NCBI RefSeq assembly: GCF_011064615.1
Contig: NZ_JAALJH010000012.1
Span: forward strand, 62,001 to 126,000
Direction of reading: 5' to 3'
Source of the DNA: Aquisphaera insulae
GTDB taxonomy: Bacteria > Planctomycetota > Planctomycetia > Isosphaerales > Isosphaeraceae
Length of the DNA stretch: 64,000 nt
Below, one piece after another: positions 51,001 through 57,843 of the stretch. Positions within the stretch are counted from its first letter, which is position 1. Each line of letters starts with the position of its first letter. Position numbers and translations under genes: made by a program. Under the pieces are notes generated by a model. That model had not been told where the DNA came from, made no database searches, and saw only the letters and a program-made list of their open reading frames with translations.

Positions 51001-51517
51001 CGAGGGCCACACCCGTCCCGTCCGATCCGTCTCCTTCTCCCCGGATGGCCGATTCCTCGCCTCCGTCGGCAATGACCGGATCGTCCGCCAGTGGGACGTC
51101 GCGTCCGGCCGGCTGCGGCGATCCGCGCGGGGCGTCGATGACCTGGCCGCGGTCTCCTTCGCGCCCGACGGCCGGTCCGTCGCGGTCGCCGACGGCGAGG
51201 GCACCGTGACGATCCGCGACGCGGAGACCCTGGACGTCCGGCTGACGATCCGGGGGCCGAGCGACCGCCTGATCGGGCTCGCCTACGCGGCCGATGGGCG
51301 GTCCATCGCCACCCATGGCACGTCCGGCGTCATCCGGATCTGGGACGCCCTCACCGGCCAGGAGATCCTCGTCCTGAAAGGGCACAAGGCCCAGATCAAC
51401 GGGGTCGCGTTCGCGCCCGACCAGTCCTCGCTCGCCTCGTGCTCCCACGACGGCGAGGTGAAGCTCTGGCGCGCCGGCCCGATCGTCACCGCGTCCGATG
51501 AGGCAGCCTCAAGGTGA
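48071..51517 (+). CDS. Ser/Thr kinase with C-terminal WD40 propeller, 1148 aa
   Basis: GTG 48071 (VTDREDFTGPADAERAEI). Kinase: SRGGMGIVYEAVQE, Lys 103 in VALKVL, HRDVKPSNLLID, TDFGLARIRG and YMTPELATGR. A membrane helix at about 375-393 (AATIGLALLGSGVGLAGLEY) is followed by a short linker, then about 650 residues of WD40 repeats. Typical blades include VAYSPDGRLLASGSDD, VSFSPDGRFLASVGND and VAFAPDQSSLASCSHDGEVK. The propeller would be extracytoplasmic. Coupled to the ECF sigma factor gene upstream. The last 9 bases overlap the convergent gene at 51509. Confidence 0.93.
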   Translation: MTDREDFTGPADAERAEITLEIGDRLRRGEDVRPEDYPGHAAIVRELLPALRMICELPDPPAVVPADRFRLGEFRLIREVSRGGMGIVYEAVQEPLGRRVALKVLQVAGRIGETQLQRFRNESRAAASLDHPHIVPVFATGTAEGIPFYAMRYIEGRNLAEVIRGLKGGEPGTTRLSARGQAFAREVARLARQAAEALAHAHENEVLHRDVKPSNLLIDGAEKLWITDFGLARIRGGLDLTITGEAIGTPRYMTPELATGRRIPPDARGDIYSLGATLYELLTLRPAFEGDDRIEILGRIARGEFRTPRSIDPTIPRDLETIVLKAMAREPEDRYRTAADLAADCGRFLDGRPIRARRPGAAEQAAKWVRRNRGPATAATIGLALLGSGVGLAGLEYTRLLREHNQQLRAAIDDANRHRSLSDRHYLAAQLRLTQQALDGRDFEAAQDLLDAIGPESGPGVGREFAWRYLRKQARREIVRLPERPLYEHNLAVTGDGRTAASGHGDHCIVLWDLPSERALAVIEDERLNLGAPAFTADGRLVAMRCPFPGPVAHELGTWDARTGAFLGRLESAATPADDPVTGTEWTQCLQGGRLAAHVVLLGSGHLSIRIWTLDASPRQSRAVVTLDDVDTVAFAEDGPHFATREGKLLRLRSAWTGAVVRELGEGADDRSPLALTRDGRRLAETTAGKGVRVRELDGEGGSATVAAGEGIRSLGFDPTGESLLAVDEGGTCRLWDRRSGRILAFAPDDLDRRRDRVCFDFSPDGLLLATTSRGSPGGVLPTLLWDVRSGRRLGVLPSSGQGIEERAFRPDGRSLVVVGRRSPRIWHFDPAPEPPQPDGHRDEAWAVAYSPDGRLLASGSDDTDESRTIRLWDLQANRPVRGWKGGMWMVSALAFSADGRRLVSGHLGPGMNLRVWDVETGRLLRSMGGHPQCVRTLALSPDGETVAAAGGLLGKPGEDWKIRIWRLDSGDCVREIEGHTRPVRSVSFSPDGRFLASVGNDRIVRQWDVASGRLRRSARGVDDLAAVSFAPDGRSVAVADGEGTVTIRDAETLDVRLTIRGPSDRLIGLAYAADGRSIATHGTSGVIRIWDALTGQEILVLKGHKAQINGVAFAPDQSSLASCSHDGEVKLWRAGPIVTASDEAASR

Positions 51518-52351
51518 GGAGAAGGTCACGCCCATCCGGGCGTGGGCGAACGTGTTGAATTGCTGGAGGGCCGGGAAGCCCAGGGTGTCGCCACCGATGA
51601 GGCGGCCGAGAGGCCCCCGGTGCCACGTCTCGAGCAGGAGGTCGGCCGCGCCGATGTGGATCTCCGGGACCGAAGTCCCCATCTTCACCACGCGCCGGCC
51701 CGCCTTCACCCACCAGTTGGCCAGGAACGAGCTGGCCGGGCCGTCGGACGCGGTCACGAGGCCCTCGATCTGCAGAGGAGGCCACGCCGGCCGGGGGACG
51801 ACGACCCGGAGCGAGGCGGGGAGGCCGGGCCCCGCCGGGGCGTAACAGAAATCGAGCGACGGCACGTACTGCGCGGGTATCCCTCTCGCCGCGAGGTGGA
51901 TCGCCAGCTCCAGGTTGGATGTGTAATACCAGAGCGTGTAATTGTTGATGTCGCCGGTCGAATCCGGTGGGACGATCACGGCACCGATCTGGACGATCGT
52001 GCCGGCCCGGAGACGCCCCCCGTTCACCGCGATGCCGCCACAACGCGCGGTCCGCACGACGATTGGTGTGACGGGCCCTCCCTCGCCGACGGGGATGAAC
52101 GCGCTCGGGATGAGCGCCCTCATCTCGTCCGTCGACACCAGTCCGACTCCGATGCTCTCGACGCAGTCTGTGAATTCGACGCCGAGGCCGCGATCCTCGC
52201 CGGCCCGGGCCGATGTGGCTGCGAGCAGCATCGCGGCCCACGAGGTCGCGATCAGGCCTCCGCGCAACACAATCCTGACGCTCCGATCGAAGGCGTTCAA
52301 CATGGCCCACCGGTCCATTTCTTCGAAAGGGATCCGATCTGGTTGAGACAC
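51509..52351 (-). CDS. Secreted hypothetical protein, 280 aa
   Basis: Possible starts are GTG 52351, ATG 52318 (MDRWAMLNAF) and ATG 52303; all give a signal peptide with GGLIATSWAAMLLAATSARA. The mature part is beta-rich with two or three cysteines (FTDCVES, RTARCGG, LDFCYAPAG). Near the end are FLANWWVKAGRRVVKMGTSV and FPALQQFNTFAHARMGVTF, loosely reminiscent of acetoacetate-decarboxylase-fold proteins; this is tentative. No other family recognised. Convergent with the kinase/WD40 gene, overlapping by 9 bases. Confidence 0.68.
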   Translation of the reverse strand: MSQPDRIPFEEMDRWAMLNAFDRSVRIVLRGGLIATSWAAMLLAATSARAGEDRGLGVEFTDCVESIGVGLVSTDEMRALIPSAFIPVGEGGPVTPIVVRTARCGGIAVNGGRLRAGTIVQIGAVIVPPDSTGDINNYTLWYYTSNLELAIHLAARGIPAQYVPSLDFCYAPAGPGLPASLRVVVPRPAWPPLQIEGLVTASDGPASSFLANWWVKAGRRVVKMGTSVPEIHIGAADLLLETWHRGPLGRLIGGDTLGFPALQQFNTFAHARMGVTFSSP

Positions 52352-52511
52352 GGCTCAGCGGCATTCGCACGCGCGTTGATCGAATTGCAGAATGCCATGG
52401 AATCACGACGGATCGCGATCCGCAAGAATATGCTAGTCCTCGTCCACGGGATTCGGGAGATCCACGCGTCGGACGCCGCCGGGGATCGCGCGCGGCGCGG
52501 GTCGACGGCTC

Positions 52512-52534
52512 GGCCGTGACGGGGCGACACGGCC
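52512..52534. repeat. Inverted repeat after the DevB-like gene
   Basis: GGCCGTG-ACGGGGCGA-CACGGCC: a seven-pair stem with a nine-base loop, ending 4 bases after the stop of the minus-strand gene at 52538. There is no T run. It could be a weak transcription end. Confidence 0.4.
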
Positions 52535-52537
52535 GCG

Positions 52538-53464
52538 TCACCTCGGAGATGGGCTGCGGCTCCGGAAGATCTCGATCTCGAGCCGCTGGCCGAGCTTGAG
52601 GGGCGTCGCTTCGAGCAGGGCGATCTTGACGAGAAGGACGCGGGTGTCGACGGGGCGGGATGGGTCCTCGGGCCGGAGCTGCCGTCCGACGACCGCATCG
52701 GGGATCTCCTCGACTCTCCCGCACCATTCGCATCCCGGGAATCCCTCCGCGGTGACCCTGGCTTCGGAACCCAGGGCGATGCCACCGATGTCCACCTCAT
52801 CGACCTCGGCCTCGACGCGGACGCGCCCCAGGTCGGCGATGACGGCAATTCGGGCGCTCGCGCCCACGGCCTCGCCAGGGTGGGCCGACCGCGCGATCAC
52901 GGTCCCGTCGATGGGCGACGTGATGTGAGTCTTGGCGAGAAGAGCCTCATGGCGGCTTCTCGAGGCCATCGCCGCCCGTCGCCGCGCGTACGCCGTGTCG
53001 AGGCCCCTCTGATTCGTCTCGAGCTCGAGCTCGCTGGCGGCGTGCCGGGTGACGAGTCCCAGGGTGCGCCGGACCTCCCGCCGGTAGAATCGGATTTCGG
53101 CCTCGGCCTCGTCGATCCGCGCGGCGGCCTCCGCGCATGCGGCGGCCAGCTCCGTGGAACTGAGCTCCGCAATCAGGTCGCCCTTTCGGACGATCGACTT
53201 CTCCCGCACCGGGAGGCCGATGATCATTCCGGGGAGTTCCGTGGCGACGACGACCTCGGCATCGGGGTAGGTGACGAGTCGCCCTTCCGCGAGGACGGCC
53301 TCGGGCCGGAGCCTCTCGGGATCCGGGCCGGCGGCGGCGACTTGGCGGTCCTTCGGTTCCGCCGGCGGGAACGTCGCAGGTAGCCAGCCGGCGTGGACGG
53401 CCTGCCAGATCGCGAGGAAGGTCAGCGCAAGTCCCACGACCGGCCAGAGGATCTTCGTGGACAT
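52538..53464 (-). CDS. Membrane fusion (adaptor) protein, DevB/HlyD type, 308 aa
   Basis: One N-terminal membrane anchor (ILWPVVGLALTFLAIWQAVH), a lipoyl-like half (EVVVATELPGMIIGLPVREK, VRKGDLIAELSS), a coiled-coil hairpin (about 107-165: AACAEAAARIDEAEAEIRFY and following), the second lipoyl half (ITSPIDGTVIARSAHPGEAV) and beta-barrel strands (IAVIADLGRVRVEAEVDEVD). It is the periplasmic adaptor that links an ABC exporter to an outer-membrane channel. It lies 11 bases downstream of the ATPase gene in a DevCAB-type operon. No TolC-like gene is present in the window. Confidence 0.88.
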   Translation of the reverse strand: MSTKILWPVVGLALTFLAIWQAVHAGWLPATFPPAEPKDRQVAAAGPDPERLRPEAVLAEGRLVTYPDAEVVVATELPGMIIGLPVREKSIVRKGDLIAELSSTELAAACAEAAARIDEAEAEIRFYRREVRRTLGLVTRHAASELELETNQRGLDTAYARRRAAMASRSRHEALLAKTHITSPIDGTVIARSAHPGEAVGASARIAVIADLGRVRVEAEVDEVDIGGIALGSEARVTAEGFPGCEWCGRVEEIPDAVVGRQLRPEDPSRPVDTRVLLVKIALLEATPLKLGQRLEIEIFRSRSPSPR

Positions 53465-53475
53465 GTTCGGATCAC

Positions 53476-54147
53476 CTACTCAATAAGGCAACCGTCCTGG
53501 ATCTGCATGACGCGATCCGCAACGACACGCGCCTTCGGGTCGTGCGAGACGATCAGGATCGCGCGGTCCTCGTCCTTCGCCAGGCGTTGGAACAACTCGA
53601 GCACCCGACCGGCCAGTCTCGGATCGATGTTCGCGGTCGGTTCGTCGGCCAGGATGATCGCCGCTTCCCCCGCCAGGGCTCGCGCGATCGCCACGCGTTG
53701 CTTCTGCCCGCCCGAGAGGTCACGCGGCCTCGCCCGGCGCCGATCCGACATCTCCACGGCCTCGAGCAGCCGCCCCGCTTCTCGGCGTGCCGAGGAACCC
53801 GTGATCCCCTTGATGTTGAGCGCGTATTCGACGTTCTCCATGGCGGTCAACGCGGAGAAGAGGTTGAATTGCTGGAACACGAAGCCGATCGATCGCTGCC
53901 GCAATCCCGGGAGCCTGGCCGGCCGCCGCGGATCGACCTGCTCGCCCTCGACGACCACCCGGCCGGATGTCGGGGTCAGCAGGCAGCCCAGGATGAACAG
54001 CAGGGTGGTCTTCCCCGACCCGGAGGGCCCCTCGAGGATGGCCACCTCACCGCGCTCGAGCTCGAGGGAGATTCCCCTCAGGACGGGGACCTGTTCCCTC
54101 CCCTCGACGAAGCTCTTGGTCACCAGATGTGCCTCGAGGACGGCCAT
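53476..54147 (-). CDS. ABC exporter ATP-binding protein, DevA/LolD type, 223 aa
   Basis: ATG 54147 (MAVLEAHLVTKSFVEGRE). Walker A GPSGSGKTT, Q-loop FVFQQFNLFSALTAMENV, signature LSGGQKQRVAIARAL, Walker B IILADEPTANIDP and switch His in LIVSHDPKARV. The length and the FQQFNL region match the MacB/LolD/DevA class of mechanotransmission-type ABC systems. It energises the permease encoded upstream (54162-55289, 14 bases apart) together with the adaptor downstream. Confidence 0.93.
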   Translation of the reverse strand: MAVLEAHLVTKSFVEGREQVPVLRGISLELERGEVAILEGPSGSGKTTLLFILGCLLTPTSGRVVVEGEQVDPRRPARLPGLRQRSIGFVFQQFNLFSALTAMENVEYALNIKGITGSSARREAGRLLEAVEMSDRRRARPRDLSGGQKQRVAIARALAGEAAIILADEPTANIDPRLAGRVLELFQRLAKDEDRAILIVSHDPKARVVADRVMQIQDGCLIE

Positions 54148-54161
54148 GTTGGGACCCTCGA

Positions 54162-55289
54162 TCAGGTGCGGAAGACGACGGCCGGGTCGAGCCCGGCGAT
54201 CTTGCGGAACGAGATCAACGAGGCCGCCAGGCACAGGACGATGGCCCCGACGAGGACATCCCCGATGAGCATCGGCGGGATGACCAGCCTCAGGGCCAGG
54301 GCGGCGAGCAGCGGCCGGATGGCATGGGCCAACGTGACCCCCACGAGGAAGCCGACGACGGCGGAGGTCGTCGCCTGGCGGGCGATGACGCGGTAGATGT
54401 CGGCGTTTCGGCCCCCGATCGCCTTGACGATCGCGAACTCCTTGAAGTGCTCGATCGTCGCCGTATACGAGGTCTGGGCCACCACGACCACGCCGACCAG
54501 GCACCCGAGGAAGACGGTCATGTACATGCTCAGGCCGAGCCCCGTGTTCTGTACCCAGTAATCTCGGGACCGCGCGGCCCACTCCCGGCCGGTCCGCACG
54601 TCGTTGTACGGCAGCCTCCGGCGGATCTCCGCGCGGACCGCCTCGACGTCGGCGCCCGGGGCCAGCTTCACCAGGATGTACGTGGTCCGCCGCCGCAGGT
54701 CCAGGGGAGCCAGGGCCTGTGCCACGCGGTAGTCGAGGAATGCGATCGGGTTGGTGGTGAAGGAGCGGGCCTCGCGGGTCAGCCCGATGATCTTGAGGCG
54801 GAGCCCCAGGAATTCGCGATGGTCTCCCACGGCGAACGGCCCGAATCGCCGCGCCGCCGATTCGTCGACGAACACGTAGCGGCCCCGGCGGAGGTCGGCC
54901 GGGTCGCCCGAGACGACGTTCCACGGGAATCGCCATCGCCGGAAATCCTCGAGGCCGTATACGATCACCGCCTCCTTGGCCCCGCTGGGCAGGGCCACCG
55001 TCACGAACCAGACGATCAGGTTGTCGGCCCGCCCGACACCCGGCACCGATCGGACGCGATGGACGTAGAGCTCGGGGAAGGTGTTGGCGAAGTCGATGTT
55101 CGGTGTGTTCCTCGCGGTTACCCACAGGTCCGCATCCAGCCGCTCGATCGTGATCGAGGCGCTCTCCAGCATGCCCAGGAAGATCCCCACCTGGACGATG
55201 ACCAGCATGACCGCGAACGCGACGCCCGAGACGGTCGTCAGGAACCGGGTCTTGTCGTCGAGCAGGATCTTCGTCGCCAGGTCGACCAT
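54162..55289 (-). CDS. ABC exporter permease, DevC type, 375 aa
   Basis: Start ATG 55289 (MVDLATKILLDDKTRFLTTV), chosen because the DevC family begins just before the first helix; the longer frame adds unrelated sequence. First helix VAFAVMLVIVQVGIFLGML, then an extracytoplasmic MacB-like domain of about 200 residues (IERLDADLWVTARNTPNIDF, LKIIGLTREARSFTTNPIAF), then three C-terminal helices (VFLGCLVGVVVVAQTSYTAT and following) and an ending FRKIAGLDPAVVFRT. With DevA- and DevB-like partners it exports a glycolipid, peptide or other hydrophobic molecule across the envelope. Confidence 0.9.
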   Translation of the reverse strand: MVDLATKILLDDKTRFLTTVSGVAFAVMLVIVQVGIFLGMLESASITIERLDADLWVTARNTPNIDFANTFPELYVHRVRSVPGVGRADNLIVWFVTVALPSGAKEAVIVYGLEDFRRWRFPWNVVSGDPADLRRGRYVFVDESAARRFGPFAVGDHREFLGLRLKIIGLTREARSFTTNPIAFLDYRVAQALAPLDLRRRTTYILVKLAPGADVEAVRAEIRRRLPYNDVRTGREWAARSRDYWVQNTGLGLSMYMTVFLGCLVGVVVVAQTSYTATIEHFKEFAIVKAIGGRNADIYRVIARQATTSAVVGFLVGVTLAHAIRPLLAALALRLVIPPMLIGDVLVGAIVLCLAASLISFRKIAGLDPAVVFRT

Positions 55290-56008
55290 CGGGAGGGCCT
55301 CGACGACGGCGCACGACGGGGTCAAGGCTGCCACGAAGGGGCCCGAAACGACCCGTCGACGGGGTCCCGACCAGTGCGTCGAGGAGTCGGCGGACGGCCC
55401 GATTCGATCGGTCTGGATCAAGTCGAATCCTTGCGCCGGCTCGAATCAATTCGATGTTGTTTTTTTACAACGAGTCTGCGGAATCGACGGATTTGAATCC
55501 AAGAAAGACGCTTGACATTCAGAGTGCCACATGCTTGTTTAGGTGGGCGCCCGGTGATTGTGTTCAAGGTTGCTGGTCCTCTTTGGTCGTGTCCACCGGG
55601 CTGATCGTTAACGATGCAATGACGTGGTTGATGGCCGGAGTGCCATCCCCTCTCCCCGACTCGTTTCGCGAGTGGCCCACCCACTCATCGGCGAGGTCGA
55701 GCGCCTCGCGCCCGCTGCTGCGAAGTGTGCCGTCTCCGTCGCGTTTCTTCAGCTAACGTCAGGCACGAGGCGTCGTGGCGGCTCCCATTTCGGCATCGGG
55801 CTCGTTGGGGGAGCCCTGTCGTCAACGCCATGGCGGACGTTCTCCGAGCAACCGACGAAACGTCGGAATGCAGGGGTGCGCCCCCGCCGGGCATCTGCAA
55901 CATCGCGGCGAACGACTCGGGATACAGATCGAGGATTAGTGATATAAGAACCTGAGTGTGTAGTGGGTGTCGGCCGAATCCTCGTAGCTTCGATTCAGGA
56001 GGTGAGCG
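55290..56008. other. Divergent intergenic region before the PEP-CTERM and enediyne genes
   Basis: 719 bases with no supported gene; GC content is lower than in the surroundings at 55440-55560. A hairpin-like GTTGT-TTTTTT-ACAAC (55456-55471) is present. A TATAAG box at 55943-55948 may be the -10 element for the PEP-CTERM gene. Promoters for the DevCAB-type operon (minus) and for the PEP-CTERM/enediyne genes (plus) should be here. Confidence 0.5.
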
Positions 56009-56794
56009 ATGTCATGGCGAGTTTTGCGACGATTGGCGTTCTGGGGCATCGGCGCCGGAGTCATGGCGTGTGCCCTGTCGGTGGAGAGTCGGGCGGCGGG
56101 GAGCCTGACGGTCAACCCCGGGTATGACCTGTTCACGTCGACTGAGGGGACGACCTTCCCTGGGCTCGGCGATCTCGTCGGCGTGCCGCTTGGGACCTAC
56201 GACTTCGGCACCGGCGCCGTCGGGGTCGGCGATGCCGACACGATCGTCCATCGCCTCAGCGAGGTGACCGTGGCGGCGATCGGCGACACGGGGACGACGC
56301 GCCTGGAACTGCTGGCGCTCCAGCTCATGACCGCGGCGCCGGTCGATTTCGGCGGACTTGGCCTCGATAATTACTTCGTCACCCTGCAGTCGGCGCGTGG
56401 CGGGCCGGCTTCGCTCGGCTCGATGGACATCACGTTTACCAGCCTTGAGGGGGGGACGTTCACGTCGTTCTTCGACGTCTTCTTTGACATCCGAAAGGGC
56501 TCCCTCGACGGCCCCATCGTCTTCTCGGATGAGCTCACACTGACGAACTCCGGCGCCGACTGGACGCGCACTCCTCCGCCTGGCGCCATCCTGATCGACG
56601 GGATCAACCATTTCCTGAACGGAACGGACAACGCCACCGACTTCTGGCCCGTGACGCCCTTCGTGGAGCAGCATCCCAGCGGCGCCAAGCACGAGGTCAC
56701 GGTTGCGTCGGTCCCCGAGCCCGGTTCCCTGGTGATGGGCACCACGGCGCTGGTCGTCGGGCTGGTGATCCTCCGATCGCGGCAGCGGCCCTGA
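56009..56794 (+). CDS. PEP-CTERM sorting-domain protein, 261 aa
   Basis: ATG 56009 after AGGAGGTGAGCG; signal peptide MSWRVLRRLAFWGIGAGVMA to about SRAAG. The body is beta-rich with no enzyme motif. The C-terminus is a classic PEP-CTERM signal: VPEPGSLVMG, a hydrophobic helix (TTALVVGLVIL) and the basic end RSRQRP. PEP-CTERM proteins are handled by exosortase and exported to the surface or matrix. The gene ends 68 bases before the first enediyne cassette gene on the same strand; a functional tie is not evident. Confidence 0.88.
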   Translation: MSWRVLRRLAFWGIGAGVMACALSVESRAAGSLTVNPGYDLFTSTEGTTFPGLGDLVGVPLGTYDFGTGAVGVGDADTIVHRLSEVTVAAIGDTGTTRLELLALQLMTAAPVDFGGLGLDNYFVTLQSARGGPASLGSMDITFTSLEGGTFTSFFDVFFDIRKGSLDGPIVFSDELTLTNSGADWTRTPPPGAILIDGINHFLNGTDNATDFWPVTPFVEQHPSGAKHEVTVASVPEPGSLVMGTTALVVGLVILRSRQRP

Positions 56795-56862
56795 TATCGA
56801 GGACGAAGGGACGGCCGGAGGGGCCGGCCGCGGCCGAGTTCCCCCGGGCGGCCCGTCGAGAG

Positions 56863-57843
56863 GTGGTGCAATCCAGCCGGCGTGTGAGGTTCATCGTGAG
56901 ATGGCTCCGCAAGCGTGTCTTCGGCATCGATCCCGAGGAGACCTCGTTCGCCCGCCGCGGTTTTCGAGGCGGCGACAAGCGGATCGAGGAGCATCTCCAG
57001 GGTGTCGGCCGCCGCTTCCTCCGCGGCTATCACGCGGCGCTCGAGGGGGATCGTCTCGAACTCCTGGCCGGCCGGCTCGATGAGGTCGATGCGGAGGATC
57101 GGGGCTTCGCCTACGAGGGCGCGGCGATGGGACTCTGCCTCCTCGATCACCTGACCCCCTGGAGGCGCGACCGCCTGGCGGCGTTCCTCGCCGGCCCCGG
57201 CGCCGCCCACGCCTACATGATCCACGTCGGGGCGGGTTGGGCCCTGGCGCGGCTCCGCCGACGGGTCGGCCGCGCCCTGTCGCGATTCGATCCCCTCTTG
57301 CGATGGCTGGTGGTGGACGGCTACGGGTTCCATCAGGGTTACTTCCGATGGCGGGAGCACGTCGATCTCCAGCAGGTCCCGGCCCACCTCTCCGGTTACG
57401 CGAGAAGGGCCTTCGACCAGGGGCTGGGCCGGAGCCTCTGGTTCGTCGATGGGGCCGATGCCGCCCGGATCTCGGCGTCGATTGGCCTGTTCCCGCAAGA
57501 GCGGCAGGCCGACCTGTGGAGCGGCATCGGGCTGGCGTGCGCCTACGCCGGAGGGGTGGCCGACGCGACGATCTCACGCCTGAAGTCGAAGGCCGGGACC
57601 CATGGTGCGAATCTGGCGCAGGGCGCGGCCTTCGCGGCCAAGGCGCGCGAGCGGGCCGGCAATCCCGCGCCCCGGACGGAGCTGGCCTGCCGGCTGCTCT
57701 GCGACCTGCCGGCCGGCGAGGCCGCCCGGCTCACGGATGATGCCCTGGCCGACCTGCCGGCGGACGGCCAGGTCCCCGCATACGAGGCATGGAGGCGGCG
57801 CATCCGGGCCCAACTGGGCGGCAAGGAGACGGCGCGACGATGA
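56863..57843 (+). CDS. unbL: Enediyne biosynthesis protein E3/UnbL (DUF1702), 326 aa
   Basis: GTG 56863 is the likely start; GTGs at 56881 and 56893 are alternatives. The protein has the DUF1702 opening RKRVFGIDPEETSFARRGF and further family-like segments (EGAAMGLCLLDHLTPWRRDR, HVGAGWALARLRRRVGRAL, VDGYGFHQGYFRWREHV). DUF1702 proteins are encoded in the conserved core of enediyne gene clusters of actinomycetes, next to UnbV, UnbU and PksE; their chemical role is not settled. Here the gene order is the same, with a 4-base stop/start overlap to the next gene. Family assignment from motifs and context is strong. Confidence 0.85.
   Translation: MVQSSRRVRFIVRWLRKRVFGIDPEETSFARRGFRGGDKRIEEHLQGVGRRFLRGYHAALEGDRLELLAGRLDEVDAEDRGFAYEGAAMGLCLLDHLTPWRRDRLAAFLAGPGAAHAYMIHVGAGWALARLRRRVGRALSRFDPLLRWLVVDGYGFHQGYFRWREHVDLQQVPAHLSGYARRAFDQGLGRSLWFVDGADAARISASIGLFPQERQADLWSGIGLACAYAGGVADATISRLKSKAGTHGANLAQGAAFAAKARERAGNPAPRTELACRLLCDLPAGEAARLTDDALADLPADGQVPAYEAWRRRIRAQLGGKETARR

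Noticed and set aside
55512..55541. TTGACA, a perfect -35 hexamer
   Set aside because: No acceptable -10 at 16-19 bases, and it lies nearly 500 bases from the nearest plus-strand gene.
55624..55947. A 107-codon plus-strand frame before the PEP-CTERM gene
   Set aside because: No ribosome binding site, Arg/Ser-rich composition and no domain.
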